64,000 bases of DNA, taken from Betaproteobacteria bacterium. GTDB lineage: Bacteria; Pseudomonadota; Gammaproteobacteria; Burkholderiales; SG8-39. The position numbers and the translations under genes were made by a program. The stretch is taken from positions 28,034-92,033 of the forward strand of contig CANJRC010000003.1 in the NCBI GenBank assembly GCA_947476535.1. Direction: 5' to 3'. Below the pieces are notes generated by a model. The model worked only from the letters and a program-made list of their open reading frames with translations. It searched no databases and was not told where the DNA came from. Positions 34,202-44,254 of this stretch are shown piece by piece. Position 1 is the first letter of the stretch. Each line of letters opens with the position of its first letter.

Positions 34202-34367
34202 GCGACTTTCCTTTCCAGTGGGTAGGCCTGCGGCCGAACCAGGGACATCATCCCCCCCTAGGCCCTCGACACCTGAACCCCGCACCGATGCACGGGACCG
34301 AGCACGACGACTAGGCAGCGACGCCGGTCACAGGATTATGCTCGGGTTCGCGCCCCGGCACTGGCGC

Positions 34368-35078
34368 TCACCCGGCGTAACCGAGATAGGACTGCTGCAG
34401 CAGCTCGGCGCGGCGCAGCTCGGCGCTGCGCCCCTCGGTGACGATGCGACCGCCTTCGATCACATAGCCGCGATCGGCAATCTCGAGCGCAAGGATGGCA
34501 TTCTGCTCGACTAGCAGGATGGAGCGTCCGCCGGTGCGCAGGCGCTCGATCAGCGCAAACACTTCATCGGTCATGCGCGGGCTCAGGCCCAGCGACGGCT
34601 CATCGAGCAGCATCAATTTTGGATTGGAGACGAATCCGCGCGCCAGGGCGAGCATCTGCTGCTCGCCTCCGCTCAGCGTGCCGGCCAACTGCTCGAGGCG
34701 CGACTTGAGCGCGGGAAACACCTCGGTGGCATTGGCCACCGCTTCGGCCGTCTTGGCGTGATCGTCGAGGACGAAGGCTCCAAGCGCGATATTGTCGCGC
34801 ACCGTCAGGCGCGGAAATACCCGCCGCCCCTCGGGCACATGCGCCACGCCCAGCGCAACCACCTGGTGGCCGGTGTGCCGCATGATGTCCTCGCCGTTCA
34901 GGCTGATGGCGCCCCGGCTCTGCGGCAGCGTGCGCGAGATGGCACGCAGGACCGAGGTCTTGCCGGCACCGTTGGGCCCGATCAATGCGACGATTTCGCC
35001 CGCGCCCACCGACAGCGACACGTCGAACAGCACCGAGCCGCCCCGATAGCCTCCGGAAAGACGATCAATGGCCAGCAT
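34368..35078 (-). CDS. livF: Branched-chain amino-acid-type ABC transporter ATP-binding protein (LivF family)
   Basis: LIGPNGAGKTSVLRAISRTL, LSGGEQQMLALARGFVSNPKLMLLDEPSLGLSPRM. Confidence 0.9.
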   Translation of the reverse strand: MLAIDRLSGGYRGGSVLFDVSLSVGAGEIVALIGPNGAGKTSVLRAISRTLPQSRGAISLNGEDIMRHTGHQVVALGVAHVPEGRRVFPRLTVRDNIALGAFVLDDHAKTAEAVANATEVFPALKSRLEQLAGTLSGGEQQMLALARGFVSNPKLMLLDEPSLGLSPRMTDEVFALIERLRTGGRSILLVEQNAILALEIADRGYVIEGGRIVTEGRSAELRRAELLQQSYLGYAG

Positions 35079-35820
35079 GGCTGCCCTTTGCTTCCTGCTG
35101 CGCTTTCAGCGCCGCTTTGCCGAGGTAGACACGCGCCACCTCTGGATTGGCCTGGATCTGCGCCGGCGGGCCGTCATCGATCAGCTGACCAGCATCCAGG
35201 ACCAGGATGCGCTGGCACAGCCCCATCACCAGGCGCATGTCGTGCTCCACCACCACCAGCGTCAAGCCTCCGGCCCAAAGCGCGCGCAGCAGCGACACCA
35301 GTTCCTGGCGCTCGCCCTGGTTCAGGCCCGCGGCAGGCTCGTCCAGCAACAGCAGTTTCGGTTCGATGGTCAGCGCCAGCGCAATGCCGAGGCGCCGCTT
35401 CACGCCGTACGGCAGGTTGCCCGGCTTTTGCGCCAGGTAGGCGGCCAGCCCGCAAGTGTCGATCAGACGCTCGGCCAGGCCCGCCGGCGGATCATCGGAA
35501 CGGGCGCTGCGCGCAATCATCAGGTTGTCTTCGACGGTGACGTTTTCGAAGACCATGGGGTTCTGGAAGGTCCGCACCAGCCCGCGACGCGCGATCAGGT
35601 TCGGCGCGAAACCCTCGATATGCTCGCCGCGCCAGGTGATACGTCCCGTGTCCGGCTTGTCGTGCCCGGTGATGAGATTGAACAGGGTTGTCTTGCCGGC
35701 ACCATTCGGACCGATCAGGCCCACCAGTTCTCCCTGGCCGATCGTGAAGCTGACCTCGCTCACGGCTCGCAGCCCGCCGAACGTCTTGCTGACACCCGCG
35801 ATGTCCAGCAGCGCGTTCAT
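35065..35820 (-). CDS. livG: Branched-chain amino-acid-type ABC transporter ATP-binding protein (LivG family)
   Basis: LIGPNGAGKTTLFNLITGHDKPDTGRITWRGEHIEG..LIARRGLVRTFQNPMVFENVTVEDNLM. Confidence 0.9.
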   Translation of the reverse strand: MNALLDIAGVSKTFGGLRAVSEVSFTIGQGELVGLIGPNGAGKTTLFNLITGHDKPDTGRITWRGEHIEGFAPNLIARRGLVRTFQNPMVFENVTVEDNLMIARSARSDDPPAGLAERLIDTCGLAAYLAQKPGNLPYGVKRRLGIALALTIEPKLLLLDEPAAGLNQGERQELVSLLRALWAGGLTLVVVEHDMRLVMGLCQRILVLDAGQLIDDGPPAQIQANPEVARVYLGKAALKAQQEAKGSHAGH

Positions 35821-36797
35821 GCCGCCCCCTTTCGCGCAGCCTGCACCTTGGCGCGGCGCGCCTTCAGCCAGTCCTCGATCGTTCCGACGACTCCCCGCGG
35901 CAACAGCACCACCACCAGGATCAGCACCACCCCGATCAGTACCGGCTGCACCGTTGGCGGCAGGCGCAGCACTTCGGGCAACGCAAGGAACACCGCCGCG
36001 CCGACGATGGGACCCGCCATGGTTCCGACCCCGCCGATCATCACGATCAGGATCAGCAGGATGCTTTCCCAGACCGAGAACGCCTCGGGAGAGATATGGC
36101 GGAAATTGTAGAGATACAGCACCCCCGCCACGCCGGCCAGGCCCGCGCTAAGGATGAAAGCGATGGTCTTGGCCCGGTGCACGTTGATGCCCAACGACTG
36201 TGCCAGCACCGGGTTCTCGCGCAGCGCGACGAACCACCAGCCGAGCTTGCTCTTCATCAGCTTGCGCATCCCGAGATAGGACAGCACAAGGATCGCAGCA
36301 ACGATGTAGTAGAACGAGCCGCGCGTGGTGAAGTCGAGGCCAAATATCGACTCGGGCCGGCGCTGAAACGACAGTCCCTGCGGCCCGCCAGTGACCTGCC
36401 ACCAGTTGACGAACACCAGCCTGATCATCTCCCCTACCGCGTAAGTGCCAAGGGAGAACACGATGCCGTCCATGCGCGTCACCACGATACTGAGCACCGC
36501 GGCAATCAGCATTGCCGCCAGCGCCGCGATCGGCAGGCACCACCAGAAGGACACGCCCCACTTCAGCGCAATGTTTGCCGCCGTGTAGGCGCCCACGCCG
36601 TAGAACGCCGCGTGCGCCAGCGACATCTGGCCGGCGTAGCCGAACAGCAGGCCGAGCGACAAGGCAAGGATGGCGTTGATGGCGATGACGACGGCGATGT
36701 TGATCAGCGCACCATCGAACCCGACGACCGACGGCACGGCAAAAAGCAGCGCCAGAACGACGATCCAAAGGGCAAGACCCTGGGCGCGCGCGCTCAC
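35817..36797 (-). CDS. livM: Branched-chain amino-acid-type ABC transporter permease (LivM family), GTG start
   Basis: LGLLFGYAGQMSLAHAAFYGVGAYTAA, MIGGVGTMAGPIVGAAVFLALPEVL; GTG start overlaps the livH stop (GTGA). The listed ORF extends too far upstream. Confidence 0.88.
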   Translation of the reverse strand: MSARAQGLALWIVVLALLFAVPSVVGFDGALINIAVVIAINAILALSLGLLFGYAGQMSLAHAAFYGVGAYTAANIALKWGVSFWWCLPIAALAAMLIAAVLSIVVTRMDGIVFSLGTYAVGEMIRLVFVNWWQVTGGPQGLSFQRRPESIFGLDFTTRGSFYYIVAAILVLSYLGMRKLMKSKLGWWFVALRENPVLAQSLGINVHRAKTIAFILSAGLAGVAGVLYLYNFRHISPEAFSVWESILLILIVMIGGVGTMAGPIVGAAVFLALPEVLRLPPTVQPVLIGVVLILVVVLLPRGVVGTIEDWLKARRAKVQAARKGAA

Positions 36798-37663
36798 AGC
36801 TTCACCCGACCCGACACACCGAACAGCCCGGCCGGCTTGAAGCTCAGCACCAGCAGGAAAAGCAGCAGGCCGTAGGCATCGGTGAATGCCGCGCTGATGT
36901 AGCCAGCACCAAGCGCCTCCATGATGCCCAGCAGCAGCCCGCCGGCAATGGTACCCGCGGCGCTGCCCAGCCCGCCCAGGGCGACGACGATGAAACCCTT
37001 GGCGGTGAGCGATGTGCCAACGAAGGGCGTGATGGAAAACAGCGCGGCGAACATGGCGCCTGCCGCAGCGGCCAGCCCCGTGCCAATCGCCATGCTGAGC
37101 GCGATGTAGCGCTCGACCGGTATGCCGACGTAGACCGCCGCCTCGGGCTCCTGCGCCAGCGCGCGCAGCGCGCGCCCGGCGCGGCTCTTGACGAGAAACA
37201 GCCCGAACCCCGCGATCAGCACCGCCGTGACCACCAGCGTGACCGCCTTCTGGATCGACAGCGACAGCCCCCACTGGTGCAGGGCCCCGGGAAACACAAC
37301 GTCCATGGTGAGCGGCTCGGTGCCCCAGATGGTCATCGCCAGACTTTGGAAGATCATGATGAGGCCGAGCGAAATCACTAGCCCGTTCATGGGCGTGCCG
37401 CGCGTGTACTTGAAGGTACTGCGATCCATGGCCAGTCCCAGCACCGCTCCAGCGAGCAATGCGGCCACCAGCGACCCGAGAAACGGGATCCCGGCCTTTT
37501 GCGTCAGCGTGAACGTGAGGTAACCACCCAGCATCACGACTTCGCCGTGCGCGAAATTCACCATGCCGGTCAGGCCGAAGACGAGCGAGATCCCCAGGGC
37601 GACCAGCGCATACAAGCCGCCGATCAGCAGGCCATTGATGAGTTGCTGAAGGAAATCAGTCAT
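36794..37663 (-). CDS. livH: Branched-chain amino-acid-type ABC transporter permease (LivH family)
   Basis: LINGLLIGGLYALVALGISLVFGLTGMVNFAHGEVVMLGGYL, GLGSAAGTIAGGLLLGIMEALG. Confidence 0.92.
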   Translation of the reverse strand: MTDFLQQLINGLLIGGLYALVALGISLVFGLTGMVNFAHGEVVMLGGYLTFTLTQKAGIPFLGSLVAALLAGAVLGLAMDRSTFKYTRGTPMNGLVISLGLIMIFQSLAMTIWGTEPLTMDVVFPGALHQWGLSLSIQKAVTLVVTAVLIAGFGLFLVKSRAGRALRALAQEPEAAVYVGIPVERYIALSMAIGTGLAAAAGAMFAALFSITPFVGTSLTAKGFIVVALGGLGSAAGTIAGGLLLGIMEALGAGYISAAFTDAYGLLLFLLVLSFKPAGLFGVSGRVKL

Positions 37664-37732
37664 GAAACACCAGGACCAGGCCAGCCGAAAACAGGCTGAG
37701 CCCGGTCGCAGGCATCATTTCAGGAAATAGCT

Positions 37733-38905
37733 TTACTTGATGACGTTGACGTGCTGCCACGACAGCTTGCCGCCGCGGACGATGCCCACGTCGTAGTCAT
37801 GATCAGCCTGGCCGCGGTTGTCGATCTTGATATTGAGTACGCCCTTGTAGTTGGTGCCTCGAATCTTCTCGATCACCTTGTCCGCGTCGGTGAACGTCCC
37901 GGCCTGCTGCACCGCGCGCGCCCACATGAACACGTAGTCGTACATCGAGAAGGCCCAGTCAGTCGTTCCCGTGGGTTCCTTGTTGTACTTCGCCTTGTAA
38001 GCGGCGATCCACTTGGTCACGTCGTCATGCAGCGGCTGCAACAGGTTCTCGTTGGCCACCATGCCGATGAAGGAGTCGACCGGCTTGCCTAGCGCCTGCT
38101 GCATGGGCACCATGAGCGAAGTTCCGGCAAAGGCACTGTAGTGCGGCGCAACGTTCAGCTCCACGCCCTGGCGCAGGATCGACACCGCGAAATTGTCACC
38201 ATAGCCGAAGAAAAGCATGTCCGGCTTCTGGCTGCGGATGCGCGTGAGGAAGGGCGAGAAATCGGTCGTGGTGCGTTCGAAATACTCCTCGGCAACCACC
38301 TTGACGCCTTCCTTCTGCATCAGCGCCGCAACCTTCGGCATGATGGATCGCGCGGTGGCATCGTTCACGCCCAACAGCGCAATCGACTTGATCTTGGTTT
38401 CTCGCACCAACATCGGCACGAAAGCGCCGTACCGAAGGTCATCATCGACCTGCGTGTGCACCAGGTACTTCTTGTCGGGGCGGCCCATCAGCGCATTCCA
38501 CTGCACCGCCGGCCCGAAGTGGATGGTTTTCGCCGCCTGCGTGACTTCCTGGCCAGGCGTGGACAGAACGCCGACAATGGGGCCGAACACGGCAGCGACC
38601 TTCTGTTCGCGCGTCAGTCGCTCCATGATGGACACGGTATCGGCCACCTGCGAGCGCGTGTCCTCCGAGATCATCTGGACGGTGTACTTCGTATTACCCA
38701 CCGTGATGCCGCCGCGGCGATTGAGTTCCTCGACTGCCATCTCGACACCAGCCGACCCCGCCTGGCCGAAGGCCGCGAACGGACCGCTCAGCGAAAACGG
38801 CGCTCCGATCTTGATGACGTTTTGCGCCTGGGCGCCTGTGGAGCAGATGCCCAGCGCCAAGGCTGCCAGGGCAACTCCGATAGAACGTTGTACGACGCGA
38901 TGCAT
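37733..38905 (-). CDS. ABC transporter substrate-binding protein, LivK/periplasmic-binding type 1
   Basis: IKIGAPFSLSGPFAAFGQAGSAGVEMAVEELNRRGGITVG; upstream of livHMGF on the same strand. Confidence 0.9.
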   Translation of the reverse strand: MHRVVQRSIGVALAALALGICSTGAQAQNVIKIGAPFSLSGPFAAFGQAGSAGVEMAVEELNRRGGITVGNTKYTVQMISEDTRSQVADTVSIMERLTREQKVAAVFGPIVGVLSTPGQEVTQAAKTIHFGPAVQWNALMGRPDKKYLVHTQVDDDLRYGAFVPMLVRETKIKSIALLGVNDATARSIMPKVAALMQKEGVKVVAEEYFERTTTDFSPFLTRIRSQKPDMLFFGYGDNFAVSILRQGVELNVAPHYSAFAGTSLMVPMQQALGKPVDSFIGMVANENLLQPLHDDVTKWIAAYKAKYNKEPTGTTDWAFSMYDYVFMWARAVQQAGTFTDADKVIEKIRGTNYKGVLNIKIDNRGQADHDYDVGIVRGGKLSWQHVNVIK

Positions 38906-39132
38906 GAAAAATCCTCCTTTAATGTTTGCGTGGCCGGCATCTTAACAGCCGCGGCGACATTCAGCGAACCCGGTGCCTGCGGCCGTCCAGCAAAGGTACA
39001 CCAACCATTCCGCGTTGACGCCCAAATTCACATCTGCATAGAATGCACCCCACAGGCTGCGCATGTCATATTCCTGCCGGCCGACTGTCGCGCGGCCACA
39101 GCCACGCCCCATCATTCCCCACAGGTCGAACA

Positions 39133-39963
39133 ATGAACCGCGACAGTCTTCTTTGCAGCATCGACGGGCCGGTTGCGACCCTGACGCTGAATCGCCCGGA
39201 GAAACTCAATGCCATCAATGACGCCCTTCGCGGCGACCTTGAATCCGCCCTGGCAGGACTCGATCGGGACGATGCCGTCCGTGTCATCGTGATCAAGGGC
39301 GCCGGACGCGCCTTCTGCACCGGGTACGACATCGATGGCTACGGATCCATTGCCGACCGGGGAACGAGCGCGGCGCCCTCAATCGCCCAGGATCGCGACC
39401 GCCTGCGCAAGAGCATCGAACGGTGGCTTGCAATGTGGAACTACCGCAAGCCCATCATTGCCCAGGTGCACGGCTATTGCCTGGCCGGAGGCAACGACCT
39501 CGCCGGCATGTGCGACCTCATCTTCTGCTCCCACGACGCACAGTTCGGCCACCCTGCCGGGCGCGCCCTGGGCATACCGCAGACACTGGGCATGTGGCCG
39601 ATGCGCGTCGGCATGCTCAAGGCCAAGGAACTCCTCTTCACTGGCGACATGATCGACGGTCGCGAGGCCGAGAAAATCGGCATGGTCAACCGTTCCCTCC
39701 CTCCCGAAGCGCTTGACGATTACGTCCGCGCATTCGCGCAGCGCATCGCCAATGTCCCCATGGACGCGCTGACCATCCACAAGCACGTCGTCAATCGCTG
39801 GTTCGAGGTCATGGGTCTTCGCACTGGCGTCGCGGAAGGCGCCGAATTCGATGCGATCTACCACGAGACACCCGCAGCCGCCGAGTTTTCACGCATCGTC
39901 CGCGAGCAAGGCCTGAAGGAGGCGCTCGAATGGCGGGACAAGCCTTTCCGAAAGGCCGACTGA
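39133..39963 (+). CDS. Enoyl-CoA hydratase/isomerase family protein
   Basis: ATLTLNRPEKLNAINDALRGDLESAL, VIVIKGAGRAFCTGYDIDGYG, QVHGYCLAGGNDLAGMCDLIFCS. Confidence 0.9.
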   Translation: MNRDSLLCSIDGPVATLTLNRPEKLNAINDALRGDLESALAGLDRDDAVRVIVIKGAGRAFCTGYDIDGYGSIADRGTSAAPSIAQDRDRLRKSIERWLAMWNYRKPIIAQVHGYCLAGGNDLAGMCDLIFCSHDAQFGHPAGRALGIPQTLGMWPMRVGMLKAKELLFTGDMIDGREAEKIGMVNRSLPPEALDDYVRAFAQRIANVPMDALTIHKHVVNRWFEVMGLRTGVAEGAEFDAIYHETPAAAEFSRIVREQGLKEALEWRDKPFRKAD

Positions 39964-39983
39964 ACCGCCGGCGTGTCGGCGAC

Positions 39984-42281
39984 TCAGCGACGCGCCGCTG
40001 ACAAGACGCCGGGAACTTCCCCCAGCAGCGCCAGCGTGCGCCCCAACTGCGCCATGTCCTTCACCTCCACAGAAAGTTGCGTCGTCACGGGGACCTTTCG
40101 TGAAAGCGTGCTCACCCCAGTCAGGTTGATGCGCTCACGCGCCAGCGCCTCCGACACCTCGCGCAGGACCCCGACACGCTCGCCGGTCTGGATGATGATG
40201 TCCACGGCATAGGCGTCCTCACGCCCACCACCGACAGCCGTAGAAGAGGCGCCCCACTCCGCACTGATGGCGCGCTCAGGGTCCTTCTCGATCAGTCGCG
40301 CCAGGCTCTGGCAGGCTGCGCGGTGGATGGACACGCCCCGCCCGCGCGTCACGTAGCCGGTGATGCGCTCCGGGCGCACCGGCCGGCAGCACTTGGCCAG
40401 CTGCGTCATCAGGCGATCCACGCCCACCACCAGCACGCCCGTCCCGTGGCGATCGGCGCGCCCGGGCCGGGCGCGCGCCGGCTCGCGCTCGATCTCCGTC
40501 GGCACCTCGTCCGCTTTTTCCCCAGCCACAGCACGGATGCCTTCTTGCAGCTTTCGCGTGCCCACTTCCTCGCGCCCGACCGCCGCAAACAGCTCGTCTG
40601 CGGATTCGAATCCGAGGGCATCGGCCAGCGCCTCCAGCTTGAGCCCAGTCTTCCCCTCGCGCTGCAGTCCGCGCTCGACGATGGCACGCCCGTCGGCAAT
40701 GGTCTGCTCCAGTGCCAGGGTGTTGAAGTACTGGCGCACCTTGTTGCGGGCGCGCGAGCTGCGGATGAATCCGAGCGCGGAGTTAAGCCAGTCGCGCGAG
40801 GGCCCGCCTGACTTGGTGGTGACAATCTCCACCCGCTCGCCGTTCTTCAGTGCGCGGTCGAGCGGCACCATGTGGCCATCGACGCGCGCGCCGCGGCAGC
40901 GATGCCCGAGCTCCGAGTGCAGCGCGTAGGCAAAATCCACCGGCGTGGAACCGGCCGGCAGGTCGAGCACGCGGCCCTGCGGCGTGAGCACGTACACGGT
41001 CTCGTCGAGGGCCGCATGCTTGAACTGCTCCACCCAGTCGGCCGAATCCACGACCTCGTCGCGCCAGGCAAGCACCTGGCGCAGGAAGGCGATCTTGTCA
41101 TCGAAGGGGTCGCCGCCCGCGGTCTTCTTCGACGGGCCGCCGCCTTCCTTATAGCGCCAATGCGCCGCCACCCCGAGCTCGGCATGGCGATGCATCTCGT
41201 GGGTGCGAATCTGCACTTCCAGCGCGCGCCCGTCAGGGCCGATCACCGCCGTGTGCAGCGAGCGGTAGAAATTGCCCTTGGGTCGCGTGATGTAATCGTC
41301 GAACTCCTTCGGGATCGGCTGCCACAGGTTGTGCACGATGCCGAGCACCGCGTAGCAATCCTTCACGTCCTCGACCAGCACCCGCAGCGCGCGCACATCG
41401 TAGATCTGCGCGAAGTCGAGCGACTTGGCGCGCATCTTGTTCCAGATGCTGTAAATGTGTTTGGGCCGCCCGCTGATCTCGGCGCGGATGCCAGCCGCCT
41501 CCACCTCCCGCCGCAGGCTATCCATGCCCTCCAGGATCATCTGTTCGCGCTCAATGCGCCGCTCGTCGAGCTGCGAGGCGATGCGCTTGTAGGTTGCGGG
41601 CTCGAGGAAGCGGAACGACAGGTCTTCCAGCTCCCACTTCAACTGCCACACGCCCAGCCGGTTGGCGAGCGGCGCATAGACGTCGAGCGTCTCGCGCGCC
41701 ACCGGCTGTCGAACCTCGTCAGGCGCGCGGGTCAGGTAGCGCAGGGTCTGGGTGCGGCTGGCAAGCCGCAGCAGCACCACCCGGATATCCTCCACCATGG
41801 CGAGCAGCATCTTGCGCAGGATCTCGACCTGCGATTCGCCGCCGGCTGTGCTCTTGTTCCCCTTGCCACCCTTGGCGGCTGCAGCTTCGAGAGCCACGCT
41901 GCGCGTCACCACCCGCAGGGCATTCAGGCGCGTGATGCCGCCGACCAGCGCGGCGATCGACGGACCGAAGGACGCCTCCAACTTGTCCTGGCCATGCTCG
42001 GCATAGGTCGGAATGGCAAACAGCAGCCCGGCAGCGATGGTGTCCGCGTCCAGCTTGAGTGCGGCGATGTTGCCGGCAAGTCCCAGCGCGTGCGCCATGG
42101 CCGGCTCGCCCGTGCCCAGCAACTTGTCCGCGTAGGCCTGCATCGCGAAGTGGTGTGCGCGCTCGACCAGCGATCGATCTGCCTCGGAGAGGTCTACCGT
42201 AAGCGCCGCCGGCAGCGGCGGGATCGCTTCGTCAGCGTGCCCCTTTCCTCCCCCTTCCACCAGTGATGTCCCCGCCTTCAT
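39984..42281 (-). CDS. relA: RelA-type (p)ppGpp synthetase (degenerate HD domain)
   Basis: GRPKHIYSIWNKMRAKSLDFAQIYDVRALRVLV, YITRPKGNFYRSLHTAVIGPDGRALEVQIRT, TGS (DLPAGSTPVDFAYALHSELGHRC) and ACT domains; HD motif replaced by FAIPTY. Confidence 0.93.
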   Translation of the reverse strand: MKAGTSLVEGGGKGHADEAIPPLPAALTVDLSEADRSLVERAHHFAMQAYADKLLGTGEPAMAHALGLAGNIAALKLDADTIAAGLLFAIPTYAEHGQDKLEASFGPSIAALVGGITRLNALRVVTRSVALEAAAAKGGKGNKSTAGGESQVEILRKMLLAMVEDIRVVLLRLASRTQTLRYLTRAPDEVRQPVARETLDVYAPLANRLGVWQLKWELEDLSFRFLEPATYKRIASQLDERRIEREQMILEGMDSLRREVEAAGIRAEISGRPKHIYSIWNKMRAKSLDFAQIYDVRALRVLVEDVKDCYAVLGIVHNLWQPIPKEFDDYITRPKGNFYRSLHTAVIGPDGRALEVQIRTHEMHRHAELGVAAHWRYKEGGGPSKKTAGGDPFDDKIAFLRQVLAWRDEVVDSADWVEQFKHAALDETVYVLTPQGRVLDLPAGSTPVDFAYALHSELGHRCRGARVDGHMVPLDRALKNGERVEIVTTKSGGPSRDWLNSALGFIRSSRARNKVRQYFNTLALEQTIADGRAIVERGLQREGKTGLKLEALADALGFESADELFAAVGREEVGTRKLQEGIRAVAGEKADEVPTEIEREPARARPGRADRHGTGVLVVGVDRLMTQLAKCCRPVRPERITGYVTRGRGVSIHRAACQSLARLIEKDPERAISAEWGASSTAVGGGREDAYAVDIIIQTGERVGVLREVSEALARERINLTGVSTLSRKVPVTTQLSVEVKDMAQLGRTLALLGEVPGVLSAARR

Positions 42282-42525
42282 CCGATGCGCGCCCTGTCCG
42301 AACCCTATCGCCGTACTATGGCATGCCTGCCAGGCAACAGCAGCAACCCGATGGCTTCATTATGTCACCGGGTGGCGGCAGCACCGACGATCCTGCTCCG
42401 GCAAAGTGCGGATTCTGGTATGGTTTCTGCCGCACGCTGCGATCGGAAGGGCCCGAGTGAGCCCGCTACGCGCCGCAGCCTTGCTTCAACCAGCACTTTC
42501 CCACCACCATGAGGAGAACCTCCCG

Positions 42526-43269
42526 ATGAGCCGCGAGAAAATAGAAATCAAAACCAAGGACGGCGTCTGCCCCGCCACCGTATTCCGTCCAGACGACAAC
42601 AAGACCTACCCCGCTGTGATCTTCTTCATGGACGGCCTGGGCATCCGCCCCGCCATCCTCGACATGGCCGAGCGCCTGGCGAAATACGGCTACGTAGTGC
42701 TGATGCCCGACACGTTCTACCGCTACGGAAAATATGACCCCCTGGTCCCCAAGGACGTATTTGCCTCGGGCGACGTAATGAAGGCGATCGGCCACCTGTT
42801 CAGCACCACTAACAACGAGAAGGCCGGACGCGACACCGAGGCGTTCATCAGCTACCTCGACACGCGCAAGGACATCCTGGGCAAGAAGATCGGCACCACC
42901 GGCTACTGCATGGGCGGGGGCATGGCACTAACGGCCGCGGGCCTTTACCCGGACCGCATCGCTGCAGCAGCGAGCTTCCACGGCGGCAAGATCGCTGACG
43001 CGACCTCGCCCACAAGCCCGCACCTGCTCGCGCCGAAGATGAAGGGCTTCATCTATGTCGCCGGCGCGGTCAACGACAACTCCTACCCGCCGGAGATGGC
43101 CGTGCTGATGGAAAAGGCCCTCACCGACGCCAAGGTTGCGCACAAGTGCGAGATCTACGAAGGCGCCCTGCACGGCTGGACACAGACCGACTTCCCCATC
43201 TACAACAAGGATGCGGCAGAGCGGCACTGGACGGAACTGACGGCGCTGTATGCGCGCGCGCTGAACTAG
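42526..43269 (+). CDS. Dienelactone hydrolase family protein
   Basis: KTYPAVIFFMDGLGIRPAILDMAERLAKYGYVVLMPD, GTTGYCMGGGMALTAAG (nucleophile Cys), HGWT near C-terminus. Confidence 0.88.
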   Translation: MSREKIEIKTKDGVCPATVFRPDDNKTYPAVIFFMDGLGIRPAILDMAERLAKYGYVVLMPDTFYRYGKYDPLVPKDVFASGDVMKAIGHLFSTTNNEKAGRDTEAFISYLDTRKDILGKKIGTTGYCMGGGMALTAAGLYPDRIAAAASFHGGKIADATSPTSPHLLAPKMKGFIYVAGAVNDNSYPPEMAVLMEKALTDAKVAHKCEIYEGALHGWTQTDFPIYNKDAAERHWTELTALYARALN

Positions 43270-43291
43270 GACGCTGCAAGCGCTGGCAAGG

Positions 43292-43323
43292 GCCGCTCCG
43301 GTGTAAACCGGGGCGGCTTTTTT
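43292..43323 (+). terminator. Rho-independent terminator downstream of the dienelactone hydrolase gene
   Basis: GCCGCTCCGG-TGTAAA-CCGGGGCGGC stem (one G:U) followed by TTTTTT. Confidence 0.85.
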
Positions 43324-43378
43324 ATGTCAGTATTTATTACGTTTGAATCAGTGAGGCTTTGACTCTAGTGTAAAGATG

Positions 43379-44254
43379 TCAGGATTTCCTGAACTGCCTG
43401 AAGTTCGGCTTGCGCTTCTCCATGAAGGCGCTCGCCCCTTCGGTCATCTCCGGTCCGCCCGCAAGCCGGATCAGCACTTGCTTGGCATGCTCGTTGGCCG
43501 ACTGCAGCATGTCCCACCAGACGTTTGAGTTGATCTTGGTGATCTCGAGATAGGCCGGGCTGCGATCGAGCAGTTCTTCCGCCCACGCGGTCACCTCCTT
43601 CTTGAGTTCCTTCAGTGGCACCACCTTGTTCACCCAGCCCATGTCGTAGGCCTGCTGGGCCGTATAGAGGCGGTTCAGGTAGCAGACCTCCCGCGCCCGC
43701 TTCTCGCCGATGGTCATGGCGAGCAGGTTGTTGGCGCCGAAGATGGGGGAGCTGCCGATGCGTGGGCCGGTCTGGCCGAACTTGGCGTTGTCGGCGGCGA
43801 TGGCCAGGTCACAGGCGATCACCAGCTCGTTGCCTCCACCGACGGCATAGCCATTGACCGCGCCGATGATGGGCTGCGGGATGCGGCGCATGGTGTTGAT
43901 GAGGTCCTCAGCATGGTTGAAGAGCTTGCGGCCCATGCCGATGTCGAAGTTGGCGAGGTCCTTGAGGAAGCCGCCCGAGCAAAAGGCCTTGTCGCCGGCC
44001 CCGGTGAGCACCACCACGCCGATCCCGCCGTCTTCTCCGCACTCCTTGAACGCGAGATTGAGCTCACGAAAGGAGTTGGCATCCACCGCGTTGTAGCGAT
44101 CCGGCCGGTTGAGCGTGATCCAGGCAATCTGGCCCTTTTTCTCGACGATGACGTCGCTGTACTTGCTTTTTGCGACCTTCGATTTTCCCGTTGATGTCTT
44201 TTTCGGTGCGGCTCGTTCTGCATCAACCTTCTTTGCCTTTTCCTTCTTTGCCAT
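43379..44254 (-). CDS. Enoyl-CoA hydratase/isomerase family protein, MenB/BadI-like, with basic N-terminal extension
   Basis: IAWITLNRPDRYNAVDANSFREL, GDKAFCSGGFLKDL, GAVNGYAVGGGNELVIACDLAIAADNAKFGQTGPRIGS, C-terminal EKRKPNFRQF. Confidence 0.85.
   Translation of the reverse strand: MAKKEKAKKVDAERAAPKKTSTGKSKVAKSKYSDVIVEKKGQIAWITLNRPDRYNAVDANSFRELNLAFKECGEDGGIGVVVLTGAGDKAFCSGGFLKDLANFDIGMGRKLFNHAEDLINTMRRIPQPIIGAVNGYAVGGGNELVIACDLAIAADNAKFGQTGPRIGSSPIFGANNLLAMTIGEKRAREVCYLNRLYTAQQAYDMGWVNKVVPLKELKKEVTAWAEELLDRSPAYLEITKINSNVWWDMLQSANEHAKQVLIRLAGGPEMTEGASAFMEKRKPNFRQFRKS

Noticed and set aside
32879-34225. 448-aa plus-strand ORF opposite the SBP and aldolase genes
   Set aside because: Spans two convincing minus-strand genes in antisense; composition typical of GC-driven false ORFs.
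35817-37274. 485-aa ORF as a single protein
   Set aside because: The first about 160 codons overlap livH out of frame; the real LivM starts at GTG 36797.
40872-42266. 464-aa plus-strand ORF opposite relA
   Set aside because: Antisense shadow of relA; no recognisable domain.
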